A stretch of DNA of 64,000 nt from the NCBI GenBank assembly GCA_050633705.1, contig JBOEGZ010000007.1:310001-374000 (forward strand), read 5' to 3'. The DNA is from JAJFHI01 sp050633705 (GTDB lineage: Bacteria > Pseudomonadota > Alphaproteobacteria > Rhizobiales > Hyphomicrobiaceae). Numbering within the stretch: the stretch's first letter is position 1; the number at the start of each line of letters is the position of its first letter. Positions 42,454 to 52,025 of this stretch are shown piece after piece. The position numbers and the translations under genes were made by a program. The notes beneath the pieces are model-generated. The model ran no database searches. It saw only the letters and a program-made list of their open reading frames with translations, and was not told the origin of the DNA.

Positions 42454-43722
42454 ATGGCACTTGTCGTGATGAAATTTGGTGGTACTTCGGTTGCCGATAC
42501 CGACAGGATTCGCAATGTGGCATGCCACATTCAGCGTGAGGCGAATGCTGGCAACAAGGTTGCTGTCGTCGTCTCTGCGATGTCTGGAACGACAAATCAA
42601 CTTGTCGAATGGACACAAAACGCTGCAAATGGTTCCGACATTGACGCGTGTGAGTATGATGCCGTTGTTGCAACCGGCGAACAGGTTACAGCCGGTTTAT
42701 TGGCAATCACACTCCAGAGCATGGGCATTCCGGCGCGGTCGTGGACAGGATGGCAAATCCCAGTACACACCAGCGATGCTCATGCAGCCGCTCGCATCCT
42801 CGATATTGACGGTAAGGCAATTAAGGCTCGCTTGGATGCTGGAGAGGTTGCTGTCATCACTGGTTTTCAGGGTGTTGAACCGAACACCGGACGTATCGCG
42901 ACATTAGGCCGAGGAGGTTCTGATACGAGCGCTGTCGCTGTTGCCGTTGGAATCGATGCGGATGTTTGTGACATCTATACTGATGTTGATGGTGTTTACA
43001 CCACCGACCCGCGTGTCGTGCCCAAAGCGCAGCGACTAAAGAAAATCACCTACGAAGAGATGCTTGAGATGGCGTCTTTGGGTTCGAAAGTCTTGCAAAC
43101 ACGTTCCGTTGAACTTGCAATGACGCACGGCATGCGGGTTCGCGTATTGTCGAGTTTTGCCAAGCCAGAAAGTTTAGAACCGGTCAAGGAAGGTGCATTT
43201 CCTGAGGTTGGAACCAATATTTGTGACGAGGATGAGATTGTGGAACACCAAACCGTCAGCGGAATTGCCTACGCAAAGGATGAAGCGAAAGTCACAATCC
43301 TGAATGTCGAAGATAAACCTGGTGTTGCAGCACGCATTTTTGGCCCACTGGCAGAAGCAAACATCAATGTTGATATGATTGTCCAGAACGTAACACCTGA
43401 CGGCGCGCATACCGACATGACGTTTACGGTCCCTGCAGGTGAGCTGCAACGCGCGTTGAGTGTTTTAGATGGTGCTCGAAAAGATATCGGTAATTGCGAA
43501 ATTACAAGCTCAGATGATGTGGCCAAGGTTTCGATAATCGGCATCGGCATGCGAAGTCATGCGGGTGTGGCGGCACGAATGTTTGCCGCATTATCGGAAA
43601 AAGGCATCAATATTATCGCGATCACCACATCGGAAATTAAAACGAGTGTTCTGATTGATGCCGCTTATGCGGAGTTGGCTGTCAGGACATTGCATTCAAT
43701 TTACGGCCTTGATGCAGACTAG
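42454..43722 (+). CDS. lysC: Aspartate kinase
   Basis: First step of the aspartate family (Lys, Thr, Met). The 422 residues comprise a kinase domain (MKFGGTSV, then GRGGSDTSAVAVA, TDVDGVYTTDPR) and two ACT domains in the last 160 residues, which bind feedback inhibitors. Length is normal for the stand-alone alpha type. ptsP follows after 84 bases, a pairing common in Hyphomicrobiales. Confidence 0.95.
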   Translation: MALVVMKFGGTSVADTDRIRNVACHIQREANAGNKVAVVVSAMSGTTNQLVEWTQNAANGSDIDACEYDAVVATGEQVTAGLLAITLQSMGIPARSWTGWQIPVHTSDAHAAARILDIDGKAIKARLDAGEVAVITGFQGVEPNTGRIATLGRGGSDTSAVAVAVGIDADVCDIYTDVDGVYTTDPRVVPKAQRLKKITYEEMLEMASLGSKVLQTRSVELAMTHGMRVRVLSSFAKPESLEPVKEGAFPEVGTNICDEDEIVEHQTVSGIAYAKDEAKVTILNVEDKPGVAARIFGPLAEANINVDMIVQNVTPDGAHTDMTFTVPAGELQRALSVLDGARKDIGNCEITSSDDVAKVSIIGIGMRSHAGVAARMFAALSEKGINIIAITTSEIKTSVLIDAAYAELAVRTLHSIYGLDAD

Positions 43723-43806
43723 GCCAGTATCGCTGCTGCATCGATTAAGGTCATGGTTTAAGTTGATGGATGTTGTATTGCAATATCCCCAAGATCGGCA
43801 GGACAG

Positions 43807-46098
43807 ATGAAAAGCACTCGCGGCGATGAGCCCCGTATCGTGCCGTCCGAACCAGCATTGCGCGTCATTATGCGCAGGCTGCGGGAAATCATGTCCAGTT
43901 CCGATGATGGCCAGACGCGGCTTAATCAGATCGTGCATCAGATTGCCGGTGTGATGGTTGCTGAAGTTTGTTCGATCTATCTCAAGCGTCAAGATGGCTC
44001 GCTGGAGTTGTTTGCAACAGAAGGTTTGAAGACCGAAGCCGTCCACACGACGAGTTTGAAACGCGGCGAGGGTTTGGTTGGTCGTTGTGCGGAATTTGAT
44101 ACGCCAATCAACGAGCCTGAGGCGAAATTACATCCAGCCTTTTCGTATCGACCGGAAACCGGTGAAGAAGTGTATCACTCCTTGTTGGCCGTGCCGATCC
44201 ATCGTAGCGGCCAAGTGTTGGGTGTGCTGGTTGTGCAAAACCAGACTCGCAAGGACTATTCTGAAGAAGACGTTGAGGTCTTACAAGCTACGGCCATGGT
44301 GGTTGCAGAAAACCTCATGTCCGGAAATGTTGCGGGCTCCAACACCGACCTTGCGTTTTCTAAATCGATGTCGTCGACAATTGCCGGTGAGGTGGTTTCA
44401 GAGGGGATCGCTTTAGGACATATTGTTTTACACAAGCCACGCATTGTTGTGAAAAAGTTGATGTCTGATGACCCAGTCGCAGAACTCGCGCGATTGGAAA
44501 CGGCCATTCTACAGCTTGGCGTCGAACTGGATCGAATGTTTTCAGACCCGCATTTGGCGGCAACAGGTGACCATCACGAAATTTTTGAAGCCTACCGGAT
44601 GTTCGCCAAAGACCGAGGTTGGCAACAGCGCCTACGTGATGCTGTTCGAGATGGCCTGACCGCGGAGGCTGCGGTTGAGAGGGTTCAGAACGGAACGCGT
44701 GCGCGGTTGTTGCGTCAGGTCGACCCCTATTGGCATGAACGCACACGTGACCTGGATGATTTGTCAGATCGCTTGTTGCGGACATTGATGGCCAACTCAT
44801 CCCAGATCAGCACACCAGCGACGTTGCCTGACGATATAATTTTGGTTGCTCGCACGATTGGCCCGGCGGAACTGCTTGATTATGACCGGAGCAAATTACG
44901 CGGTTTAATTGTTGAGGACGGCAGTGCACAAAGTCATGTGGCAATCGTTGCCCGCGCGTTGGACTTAACGGCAATTGGACAGATCCGCCGTGTTGTGGAG
45001 CGTGTGTCATCTGGGGATGCGGCAATTCTTGATGGTGAAACGGGTGAAATTCATCTGCGTCCATCTCAGGAGTTGGTCGATGCATATTCTGATAAAGTGC
45101 GCTTTAGGGCGCGGCGGCAAAAACAATTTGCCAAGTTGAAAGACAAGCCTGCTGCCACCAAAGATGGTGAACTGATTTCGCTGCATATGAATGCCGGTTT
45201 GCAGCTCGACATGGCGCATTTGGACGAGTCGGGAGCTGACGGTATCGGTCTGTTTCGCACCGAACTGCTGTTCATGTTGTCAAACAGCATTCCCCGTCTC
45301 GAACGCCAAATTCAGTCTTATCGAGCTGTGCTTGATGAAGCTGGTGATAAGCCGGTTATATTCCGGTCGCTTGATGTGGGTGGCGACAAGGTCCTGCCGT
45401 ACTTGCGATCAACACCGGAAGAAAATCCAGCCATCGGTTGGCGTGCTATTCGCATGTCATTGGACCGCCCTGGACTGTTTCGTCTGCAGGTGCGAGCATT
45501 TTTGCGGGCTTCGGCAGGTAAAGATCTTAACATTATGATTCCGATGGTTACGCAACCACAGGAAATCGACGACATCCGGAATTTGATCGACAAAGAAATT
45601 GCGCTCATAGAAAAGTGGAACTATCAAGCGCCGTTGTCGGTTTCTGTTGGCGCGATGTTAGAAGTGCCAAGCTTGTTGTTTGACCTCGATGCCTTAATGG
45701 AACGTGTCGACTTTGTTTCGGTTGGGAGCAACGATTTGCTGCAATTTTTATTTGCCGCCGACCGAACGAATGCGCGCATTGCCGGCCGATTTGATGCGTT
45801 GTCACATGCCCCATTAATGGCCCTTCGCGAGATCACGAGGGCCGCCGATCGCCATGATGTGAAAGTCGCTGTATGTGGTGAAATGGCGGGACGTCCACTG
45901 GAGGCGATGGCACTAATCGGGCTTGGATACCGAACCCTGTCGATGTCACCAGCATCTATCGGTCCCGTGAAGGAAATGATTTTATCACTGAATCATTCAC
46001 AACTCGTCGACCGTGTTACCGACTTATTGCAGTCTAATTGTGGGCAAATTCGTGAGTCATTACAGGCCTATGCTGGTGAACATAACATCGAAATTTGA
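43807..46098 (+). CDS. ptsP: PTS enzyme I of the nitrogen branch (EI-Ntr)
   Basis: Takes phosphate from PEP and passes it to NPr, a regulatory rather than transport phosphorelay. The 763 residues have an N-terminal GAF domain (about 20-165), the phosphohistidine domain with H377 (GSAQSHVAIVARAL) and a C-terminal PEP-binding barrel (GIGLFRTELLF, VGSNDLLQFLFAADR, CGEMAGRP). The GAF domain separates it from sugar-transport EI. NPr and EIIA-Ntr genes are elsewhere. Confidence 0.95.
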   Translation: MKSTRGDEPRIVPSEPALRVIMRRLREIMSSSDDGQTRLNQIVHQIAGVMVAEVCSIYLKRQDGSLELFATEGLKTEAVHTTSLKRGEGLVGRCAEFDTPINEPEAKLHPAFSYRPETGEEVYHSLLAVPIHRSGQVLGVLVVQNQTRKDYSEEDVEVLQATAMVVAENLMSGNVAGSNTDLAFSKSMSSTIAGEVVSEGIALGHIVLHKPRIVVKKLMSDDPVAELARLETAILQLGVELDRMFSDPHLAATGDHHEIFEAYRMFAKDRGWQQRLRDAVRDGLTAEAAVERVQNGTRARLLRQVDPYWHERTRDLDDLSDRLLRTLMANSSQISTPATLPDDIILVARTIGPAELLDYDRSKLRGLIVEDGSAQSHVAIVARALDLTAIGQIRRVVERVSSGDAAILDGETGEIHLRPSQELVDAYSDKVRFRARRQKQFAKLKDKPAATKDGELISLHMNAGLQLDMAHLDESGADGIGLFRTELLFMLSNSIPRLERQIQSYRAVLDEAGDKPVIFRSLDVGGDKVLPYLRSTPEENPAIGWRAIRMSLDRPGLFRLQVRAFLRASAGKDLNIMIPMVTQPQEIDDIRNLIDKEIALIEKWNYQAPLSVSVGAMLEVPSLLFDLDALMERVDFVSVGSNDLLQFLFAADRTNARIAGRFDALSHAPLMALREITRAADRHDVKVAVCGEMAGRPLEAMALIGLGYRTLSMSPASIGPVKEMILSLNHSQLVDRVTDLLQSNCGQIRESLQAYAGEHNIEI

Positions 46099-46304
46099 TG
46101 TTTGGGCCCAGGTTGGCATTTGGGGCAAGTGCTTGCTGCACAAAAAGTATTTGAAGATTTGTCGCATTAGGTTCGGGATTTAGATTGAGCGTTTGTTGGG
46201 CTCACACCCACCCCTTAAGTCACTCAGTTTGTTTGTCGCCGCAGGCAGGTGTTTGGGCCAACGGCAATAAATAGAAATTGTTTGAGTTTAGTGCGTAGTG
46301 CGTT

Positions 46305-47273
46305 ATGGCGTTTGCAAATCCTACTCAGATCCGATCATTGACGGAATTGTACGGGCGAAACAGCGGTCAAGAGCCACCGCACCAGTCGTTCCCGCACGAA
46401 CAAGCTTTTGTCTTCGACGGCCCAATACCGGGTTTGCGCACGAAGGAGGCGTCTTCGACGCAACCAACACCGGATCAGATCGCAATTCAAAGAGATATCT
46501 CACTCTTATTTTCCGAGCTGAGGCCGTTTCTTGGGCGGTCTCAACAGGTCTTAGCGAAAGAGCTTGGAACAGATATTCACACACTTGCTGCACTTGAAGC
46601 CGGCTACGTTGATCGACTGCCTCAATGGCCAGAGACGGAGCGAATTGTCCGCTCCTATTTGGCGTTGGTTGGTGTTGATGCCGCGCCGGTGTTGGTGGCT
46701 CTCAAAGGAGCGATGCGAGATGCAACATCTGTTGTTTCACCGTTGCCAACCCAACCCTTAACGCTATCGGACCGGTTAAAGGGTATTCACGCAGCCGCAT
46801 TTGATCCACAAGCACCAAGTATGATCGGCAACCGGATCAATCTTTCTGGCGCCGATACCCCACTTGCCAGTGACTCCATAGAGCCGTTGTGTGACCTTCC
46901 CCTTGTCATGGTCTCCAATGATAACGAGGCTGAGACAGTGTCGTTTTTGGGTAAGAGTTGGCACCACATGAAGACGTTGTCTGAGGTGGCCGAGGCAAAA
47001 ACGAAAACGGCATCAATTTCGATCAAGTTGCCCAGGCTGCGCCGATTGATGTGGGCCGGAGTTTGTATCGTTCTACTTATTATGGCAGGCGCGATGACCC
47101 CTGGGTGGGGGGCTTTGTCGCGCAATGCGCCAACCTCTGTTGGCCAAAGTATGCGCCAATTGCAGGACTTCATATTGCTTCGTCTTGCCTCTGAGGAAGA
47201 CGGAATGCCACTGATAAGTGGTCCTGATCCCCGCTCACGCAAAGACAACAAATTGCCGTCCGACGTCCAATAG
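46305..47273 (+). CDS. Membrane-anchored helix-turn-helix protein
   Basis: 322 residues. An N-terminal HTH-like region (about 60-135, RSQQVLAKELGTDIHTLAALEAGYVDRLPQ) is followed by a polar linker and one transmembrane helix near 247-270 (GVCIVLLIMAGAM). A short outer tail follows. The order recalls RodZ, which has a cytoplasmic HTH, one membrane helix and a periplasmic end, but the outer domain is much smaller. It sits between ptsP and prfA on the same strand. It could couple cell shape or envelope state to expression; function is inferred only from layout. Confidence 0.75.
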   Translation: MAFANPTQIRSLTELYGRNSGQEPPHQSFPHEQAFVFDGPIPGLRTKEASSTQPTPDQIAIQRDISLLFSELRPFLGRSQQVLAKELGTDIHTLAALEAGYVDRLPQWPETERIVRSYLALVGVDAAPVLVALKGAMRDATSVVSPLPTQPLTLSDRLKGIHAAAFDPQAPSMIGNRINLSGADTPLASDSIEPLCDLPLVMVSNDNEAETVSFLGKSWHHMKTLSEVAEAKTKTASISIKLPRLRRLMWAGVCIVLLIMAGAMTPGWGALSRNAPTSVGQSMRQLQDFILLRLASEEDGMPLISGPDPRSRKDNKLPSDVQ

Positions 47274-47352
47274 GGTTAGATGCAGCGATTCTAGACCATT
47301 TCTTGTGAGAGCGAGAAAGGGCCCTTCCGTTGCAAGGACGAAATTTCCTCAA

Positions 47353-48441
47353 ATGAGTGCCATACCAAAAGAAAAATTGGATAAGCTCGTCGACCGTTGG
47401 TCGGCGGTCCAAGAACAGCTGAATAGTGGATTGGATCAGGCGACATTCGCAAAATTGTCGAAAGAATTTTCCGACCTAAATCCTGTCGTGGAGGCGATTA
47501 ATTCACTCAGAGCCGTTCAAAACGAACAAGCTGACCTACGTGAATTGATTGACTCACCTGACACAGATCCAGACATGGTGGAGATGGCACGTGAAGAGTT
47601 GGACGCGGTCAGCCCGAAGTTGGAAGAACTTGAGCAGCACTTGCAGGTTATGCTGCTGCCAAAAGATGAAGCCGACGAACGCAGCGCAATTCTCGAAATT
47701 CGCGCCGGTACCGGTGGAGACGAGGCAGCCCTTTTTGCAGCCGACCTTTATCGCATGTATGCCCGTTATGCTGATGTGCACAAATGGAAGACTGAAATCA
47801 TATCATCTTCGGACAACGATGTTGGCGGCTATCGTGAGGTTGTTGTTGCGGTTACCGGCAAGGGTGTTTTTGCGCGCTTAAAGTTTGAGTCAGGTGTGCA
47901 TCGCGTTCAACGCGTTCCCGCGACCGAAACGCAAGGCCGGGTCCACACATCAGCGGCAACAGTTGCTGTGTTGCCGGAAGCTGAAGATGTTGATGTCAAT
48001 ATTAAGCCGGAAGATATTCGCATCGATACGATGCGCGCATCAGGTGCGGGTGGCCAACACGTCAATACGACGGATAGTGCGGTTCGTATTACTCACCTTC
48101 CGACAGGTATTATCGTTGTGTCTGCTGAAAAATCACAACACCAAAACAGGCGTTTGGCCATGCAGGTTTTACGCGCACGCATTTATGAAGTTGAGCGCGA
48201 AAAACTAGCTACTGAGCGTGCTGAAGCGCGCAAGGCCCAGGTTGGCACAGGTGACCGCTCCCAACGCATTCGGACGTATAATTTTCCGCAGGGTCGCGTA
48301 ACCGATCATCGGATCAATTTGACCTTGCATAAACTCGAACAGGTTATGCTTGGGACGGGACTTGATGAAATCGTTGAGGCACTGATCACAGATCACCAAG
48401 CAAGCCTACTTGCTGACATGAACAACATTAAAGCATCGTAG
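47353..48441 (+). CDS. prfA: Peptide chain release factor 1
   Basis: Recognises UAA and UAG and releases the finished protein. The 362 residues carry the tripeptide anticodon PAT (QRVPATETQG) and the catalytic GGQ at 233-235 (SGAGGQHVN), at the same positions as in E. coli. ATG 47353 gives the normal N-terminus; the upstream in-frame start at 47218 would overlap the preceding gene. prmC, whose product methylates this GGQ glutamine, follows after 37 bases. Confidence 0.97.
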   Translation: MSAIPKEKLDKLVDRWSAVQEQLNSGLDQATFAKLSKEFSDLNPVVEAINSLRAVQNEQADLRELIDSPDTDPDMVEMAREELDAVSPKLEELEQHLQVMLLPKDEADERSAILEIRAGTGGDEAALFAADLYRMYARYADVHKWKTEIISSSDNDVGGYREVVVAVTGKGVFARLKFESGVHRVQRVPATETQGRVHTSAATVAVLPEAEDVDVNIKPEDIRIDTMRASGAGGQHVNTTDSAVRITHLPTGIIVVSAEKSQHQNRRLAMQVLRARIYEVEREKLATERAEARKAQVGTGDRSQRIRTYNFPQGRVTDHRINLTLHKLEQVMLGTGLDEIVEALITDHQASLLADMNNIKAS

Positions 48442-48478
48442 CGGTGTTTTTGATTTAAGAATCGGAAGTTGGTCGTCT

Positions 48479-49363
48479 GTGACTTACCCCGCAACTCTTC
48501 GTGACGTTTTGCATCAAACAACTTTGGTGTTGCGTGATGCCGGCTTTGATGAGCCGCAGCGCGAGGCACGTCGACTTATTGCTTCAGCATGTGGTCTCAA
48601 ACCGGAAGATTTCATTTTGCGCCCGGATCTTAGACTGGATGCCGGTCAAACCAAGTGTCTGGATGGTTTCACAAAGCGGCGTTGCAATGGCGAGCCGTTG
48701 TCACGCATCGTCGGGCGTCGTGAGTTTTACGGGCGTGAGTTTGAGCTTGGTCCAGCGACACTTGATCCAAGGCCTGACACGGAAACTGTGATCGAGATGG
48801 CGTTAGAGATCGTCGATCGTGAAGGTTGGCGCACGCGCCAGTTGCGTATCTTGGATGTTGGAACGGGAAGCGGTGCGTTGTTGGTCACGCTGTTGTCTGA
48901 GCTGGCAAATGCGCGCGGCCTTGCAACCGACATTAGCGAAGATGCATTAGCCATTGCGCGTCGCAATTGTGTTAACCATGGTGTTAGCGACCGAACAGAA
49001 TTTGCAACGGCAAACGCGCTCGACGGGATCGAGGGGCCATTTGATATTTTGGTTTCAAATCCTCCCTATATTCCGACGACTGATATTGAGGGTTTATCAC
49101 CCTCGGTCCGCAACTTTGATCCGCGCGCGGCCTTAGATGGTGGATTTGACGGCCTTGATATTTATCGCAAGATCATTGCCCGGGCCTGCGACGTTGTACC
49201 TAAAGGCTGGGTGGTATTTGAGGTGGGCGCAGGTCAAGCCGGCGCGGTCGCCGATTTGTTGAGGCTGGCGGTGCCTGGAGCGGGCAAAATACCCCGAATC
49301 GAGACCCGACAAGACCTTGGTGGCCATATCCGCTGTGTGGCGGCTGTGACACATTGTTCATGA
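48479..49363 (+). CDS. prmC: Release factor glutamine methyltransferase
   Basis: Methylates the GGQ glutamine of release factors using SAM. The 294 residues have the HemK N-terminal helical domain, the SAM site LDVGTGSGALLVTLL and the diagnostic NPPY (LVSNPPYIPT). Starts with GTG 48479, with GGAAG upstream. It lies directly after prfA, its substrate's gene. Confidence 0.95.
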   Translation: MTYPATLRDVLHQTTLVLRDAGFDEPQREARRLIASACGLKPEDFILRPDLRLDAGQTKCLDGFTKRRCNGEPLSRIVGRREFYGREFELGPATLDPRPDTETVIEMALEIVDREGWRTRQLRILDVGTGSGALLVTLLSELANARGLATDISEDALAIARRNCVNHGVSDRTEFATANALDGIEGPFDILVSNPPYIPTTDIEGLSPSVRNFDPRAALDGGFDGLDIYRKIIARACDVVPKGWVVFEVGAGQAGAVADLLRLAVPGAGKIPRIETRQDLGGHIRCVAAVTHCS

Positions 49364-49835
49364 TGTCTAGATTTGGTCTTGGAATGTCATGATTTCCGGG
49401 CTAACGTCATTTCTAGGAACAGAGCTGAAGCGCGCTCCGCCAGCGGGTAGATACCCCAAACGAGATGCAGCGCTTAGCAGTAGCGATTTGAAACGCGGTC
49501 CTTGTTTTCTTTAAACAACGTCACAATCGCCGAATTCGTAAATGTCGCGCATTATTGCTGACTGTCGCTGAAATCCAATTGTTGTTTTATGCACTTTAAG
49601 GATCCCTATTTTGACAGCTTGATAGTGCCGGAAATTTTATCCGCTGGAACATTGAGATCTAGCTGGTGAAGACTTGAGCCCGCAATACGTTTTTGCGGAA
49701 TTGAAAATCGGAAAAACTTTCGATGAGTGCTTGAAGCATGTGCGTTCACGACGGCATTGGCAAATGCGCCCAATGCAGTGGTGAGTTTGGGCTAAACCTA
49801 GAAAATTTATGATAAGGACGTTAGAGCGAAAACCC
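49364..49835. promoter_or_regulatory. Upstream region of the DUF4167 gene
   Basis: 472 bases without a gene. A possible sigma-70 promoter is TTGACA (49611-49616), 18 bases, TTTTAT (49635-49640), about 195 bases before the start codon, which would give a long leader. A small hairpin (CCGCAA/TTGCGG, 49680-49698) lies inside that leader. Confidence 0.4.
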
Positions 49836-50561
49836 ATGAGGCAGGGACAACAAAATCGGCGTGGCCGCGGTCGTGGCGGTAGTAACAACAATCGCAATAA
49901 GAACCAAAACCCTCTTTCGCGTAGCTTTGAAAGTAATGGCCCGGACGTCAAGATACGTGGAACCCCGGCTCATGTTGCTGAGAAATACATCACGTTAGCT
50001 CGTGACGCGCAGTCGGCTGGTGACCCAGTGTTGGCGGAGAACTACCTGCAACATGCTGAACATTACAATCGCATCATTATGACCTATCGCGAACAGCAAG
50101 GTCAGCAAGGTGGCGATGGGCGTCAGCAACATCAACCGCAGAGCCAACCGTCGGCATCTTCTGGTGAGTCTGGGGACGCAAAATCTGAAGGCACCAGTCC
50201 ACCGGTTGCTGGATCAGGCGAGCAACCAGGCGTTGGTGAAGCGGCTGCGACGGCCACTGAGCCACAACCACGCGGGCGTCAATCGCGGGAACGAGGCGCG
50301 AATACGCGCCCTCGCCGAAACCGCTCGTCAGCTAATCGCGACCGGGAAGACGCATCATCGTCGGAATCGGAAGCTGCGGCATCGGCATCACCCGACACGC
50401 CACGAGGACGGCGTCGAGAGCCCGAGAACTTTGGTTCAGAGGGTGATCAACCTGAATTCTTGCGCAGACCGGTTCGTCGTGGTCGGCGTGCGGCGGCTTC
50501 AACAGAAGAAGAGCAGCCCAAAGTAGAGGCAACGAAAGTGGACGACGCAGCCGCTGAATAG
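49836..50561 (+). CDS. DUF4167 protein, basic and disordered
   Basis: 241 residues. The N-terminal 80 or so form the conserved alphaproteobacterial DUF4167 segment (MRQGQQNRRGRGRG, then GTPAHVAEKYITLARDAQSAGDPVLAENYLQHAEHY). The rest is Gln-, Ser-, Pro- and Arg-rich and probably disordered. The Arg/Gly start suggests RNA binding, but the family has no firm function that I know of. ATG 49836 is the family's usual start. An intrinsic terminator follows. Confidence 0.85.
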   Translation: MRQGQQNRRGRGRGGSNNNRNKNQNPLSRSFESNGPDVKIRGTPAHVAEKYITLARDAQSAGDPVLAENYLQHAEHYNRIIMTYREQQGQQGGDGRQQHQPQSQPSASSGESGDAKSEGTSPPVAGSGEQPGVGEAAATATEPQPRGRQSRERGANTRPRRNRSSANRDREDASSSESEAAASASPDTPRGRRREPENFGSEGDQPEFLRRPVRRGRRAAASTEEEQPKVEATKVDDAAAE

Positions 50562-50581
50562 TTAGCCCCACAAACTGATAG

Positions 50582-50633
50582 AAAAACGCGTTTCATTGGT
50601 CGCTTCATCACGGCCATTTGAGCGCGTTTTTTT
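50582..50633 (+). terminator. Intrinsic terminator after the DUF4167 gene
   Basis: AAAAACGCG (50582-50590) pairs with CGCGTTTTT (50623-50631) and is followed by more T. The inner part can form a second small stem (TGG.C/GGCCA). It begins 21 bases past the stop codon. Confidence 0.8.
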
Positions 50634-50766
50634 GTTTAAAAGCAACGCAATATTAAGTTCCAGACCATGCGAAAAGTGAGGGATTGAAGTTAGCTTTCGC
50701 GAGAGCTGGCGCAATTGCCATAGGCCGAGTGCGCCAGCTCAATTAGCGTCGGTGTTTGGTGAAAAA

Positions 50767-51672
50767 TCACATCTTTCCGGTTGCCAACCACTTAGCGCAA
50801 GCTTCTCCCAGCTCTTCTTTCGCTTTGGCTTCATAACGCTGGTTGTCTTCATCTGTCAGCATGCTGGTCCAACGCCCGTTTGTGCCTTTGTGAATAAACG
50901 TAGTGGCACCGCCCTCCCAAATCGCACCGCCGAGTGGAACGGTTGAGGCTGCGTTTTTTTTCATATAGTCGAAGGTGCAGTGCTCGACGATCTCAGGCCA
51001 CTTTTCTTCGTCGATTGGGATATCCAGAAATTCTGCAATTTTGCGAATTTCGCCAGGAAGATCATTTTTTAATTCCTGGAAGTGAATCAACATGACATTT
51101 GGCAGGTCTTTAATATCCCACCACGTTTTGACGTTTTCCCAAAATGGCCAATAAGGATGTCCATCATTTTCTAACCACCCGCGAAAGTAATCGACGACAT
51201 TGTCGGCTGGCTTTTCAAATGCCGGACCAACGCGCCCTGGGGTGTCGTTAATAGCTTCATAGTAGTGTTCGTTAGCATTGGTGTGATGATTGAAGAAACT
51301 CCAAGCCACATCGCGACCATCGCGTGCGATATAGATATATTTGGCCTTTGGAGAAAATACGATCGCGTCAACCGGCAAATGAGTTTTCAAGAAACGGCGA
51401 TGGGTTTGCTTTTCAACCTCTGGAAGTTTTTCGGCTTTCGGTGGGACACGCAGATCTAACCAAGGCGACATATCGGCCGTTGGTAGGTTTTCTTCACCAT
51501 TGAAAATGAGCTGACTAACAATTTGTTGCATCCAGGTTGTGCCAGACTTGGCGTAAGTCGAAATGATTATATCGTCGTCGCGGAACTTGTAATCATTCCA
51601 GATGGTCGAATCGAAGTGGTGGTTTTGCATTTCTCGTGTTTTTTTTGGCCAGTTTGGTTCTTGCGAACTCAT
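50767..51672 (-). CDS. PAPS-dependent sulfotransferase family protein
   Basis: 301 residues with the sulfotransferase_1 pattern: the 5'-phosphosulfate loop KSGTTWMQQIV (about 43-53), the segment YIARDGRDVAWSFFNHH with the 3'-phosphate arginine, and a C-terminal KGTNGRWTSMLT like the conserved RKG..GDW motif of cytosolic sulfotransferases. It moves sulfate from PAPS to an alcohol, phenol or amine; the acceptor is unknown. It stands alone, with no PAPS synthesis genes nearby. Confidence 0.87.
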   Translation of the reverse strand: MSSQEPNWPKKTREMQNHHFDSTIWNDYKFRDDDIIISTYAKSGTTWMQQIVSQLIFNGEENLPTADMSPWLDLRVPPKAEKLPEVEKQTHRRFLKTHLPVDAIVFSPKAKYIYIARDGRDVAWSFFNHHTNANEHYYEAINDTPGRVGPAFEKPADNVVDYFRGWLENDGHPYWPFWENVKTWWDIKDLPNVMLIHFQELKNDLPGEIRKIAEFLDIPIDEEKWPEIVEHCTFDYMKKNAASTVPLGGAIWEGGATTFIHKGTNGRWTSMLTDEDNQRYEAKAKEELGEACAKWLATGKM

Positions 51673-52025
51673 TTCGTGTTTCTCCCATTTTGCAATGTTC
51701 TTGCATTGTTATTTTTTTGCCGGACGATCGGTGACCAGCGTTCGTTTTCAATTCTGACACGAGTTTGGCTGGCTGGCGAAGGAGAAGATATCTGAGGCGT
51801 TGAGCACCTGGCAACACCAAGTTCGCATGAGGCATGTTGGCGACATTCAATCCGCCAACTGCTAAAAGGCGAATGCGCCAGTTTTTATGTCAATTCAGTC
51901 TAGTTTGCTTCAGTCTGGCTTGAGAGCTGAAGACAGCACCTATTTTCTCCACGCGGCGCTGCCCAAACCGGAGGGCGCTTTCAGCGACAACTCCAGGATG
52001 AACATGATGATGAAGGTCCTGAATT
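51673..52025. other. Spacer between sulfotransferase and ppk2
   Basis: 353 bases. No gene or strong structure seen; presumably the sulfotransferase promoter. Confidence 0.4.
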
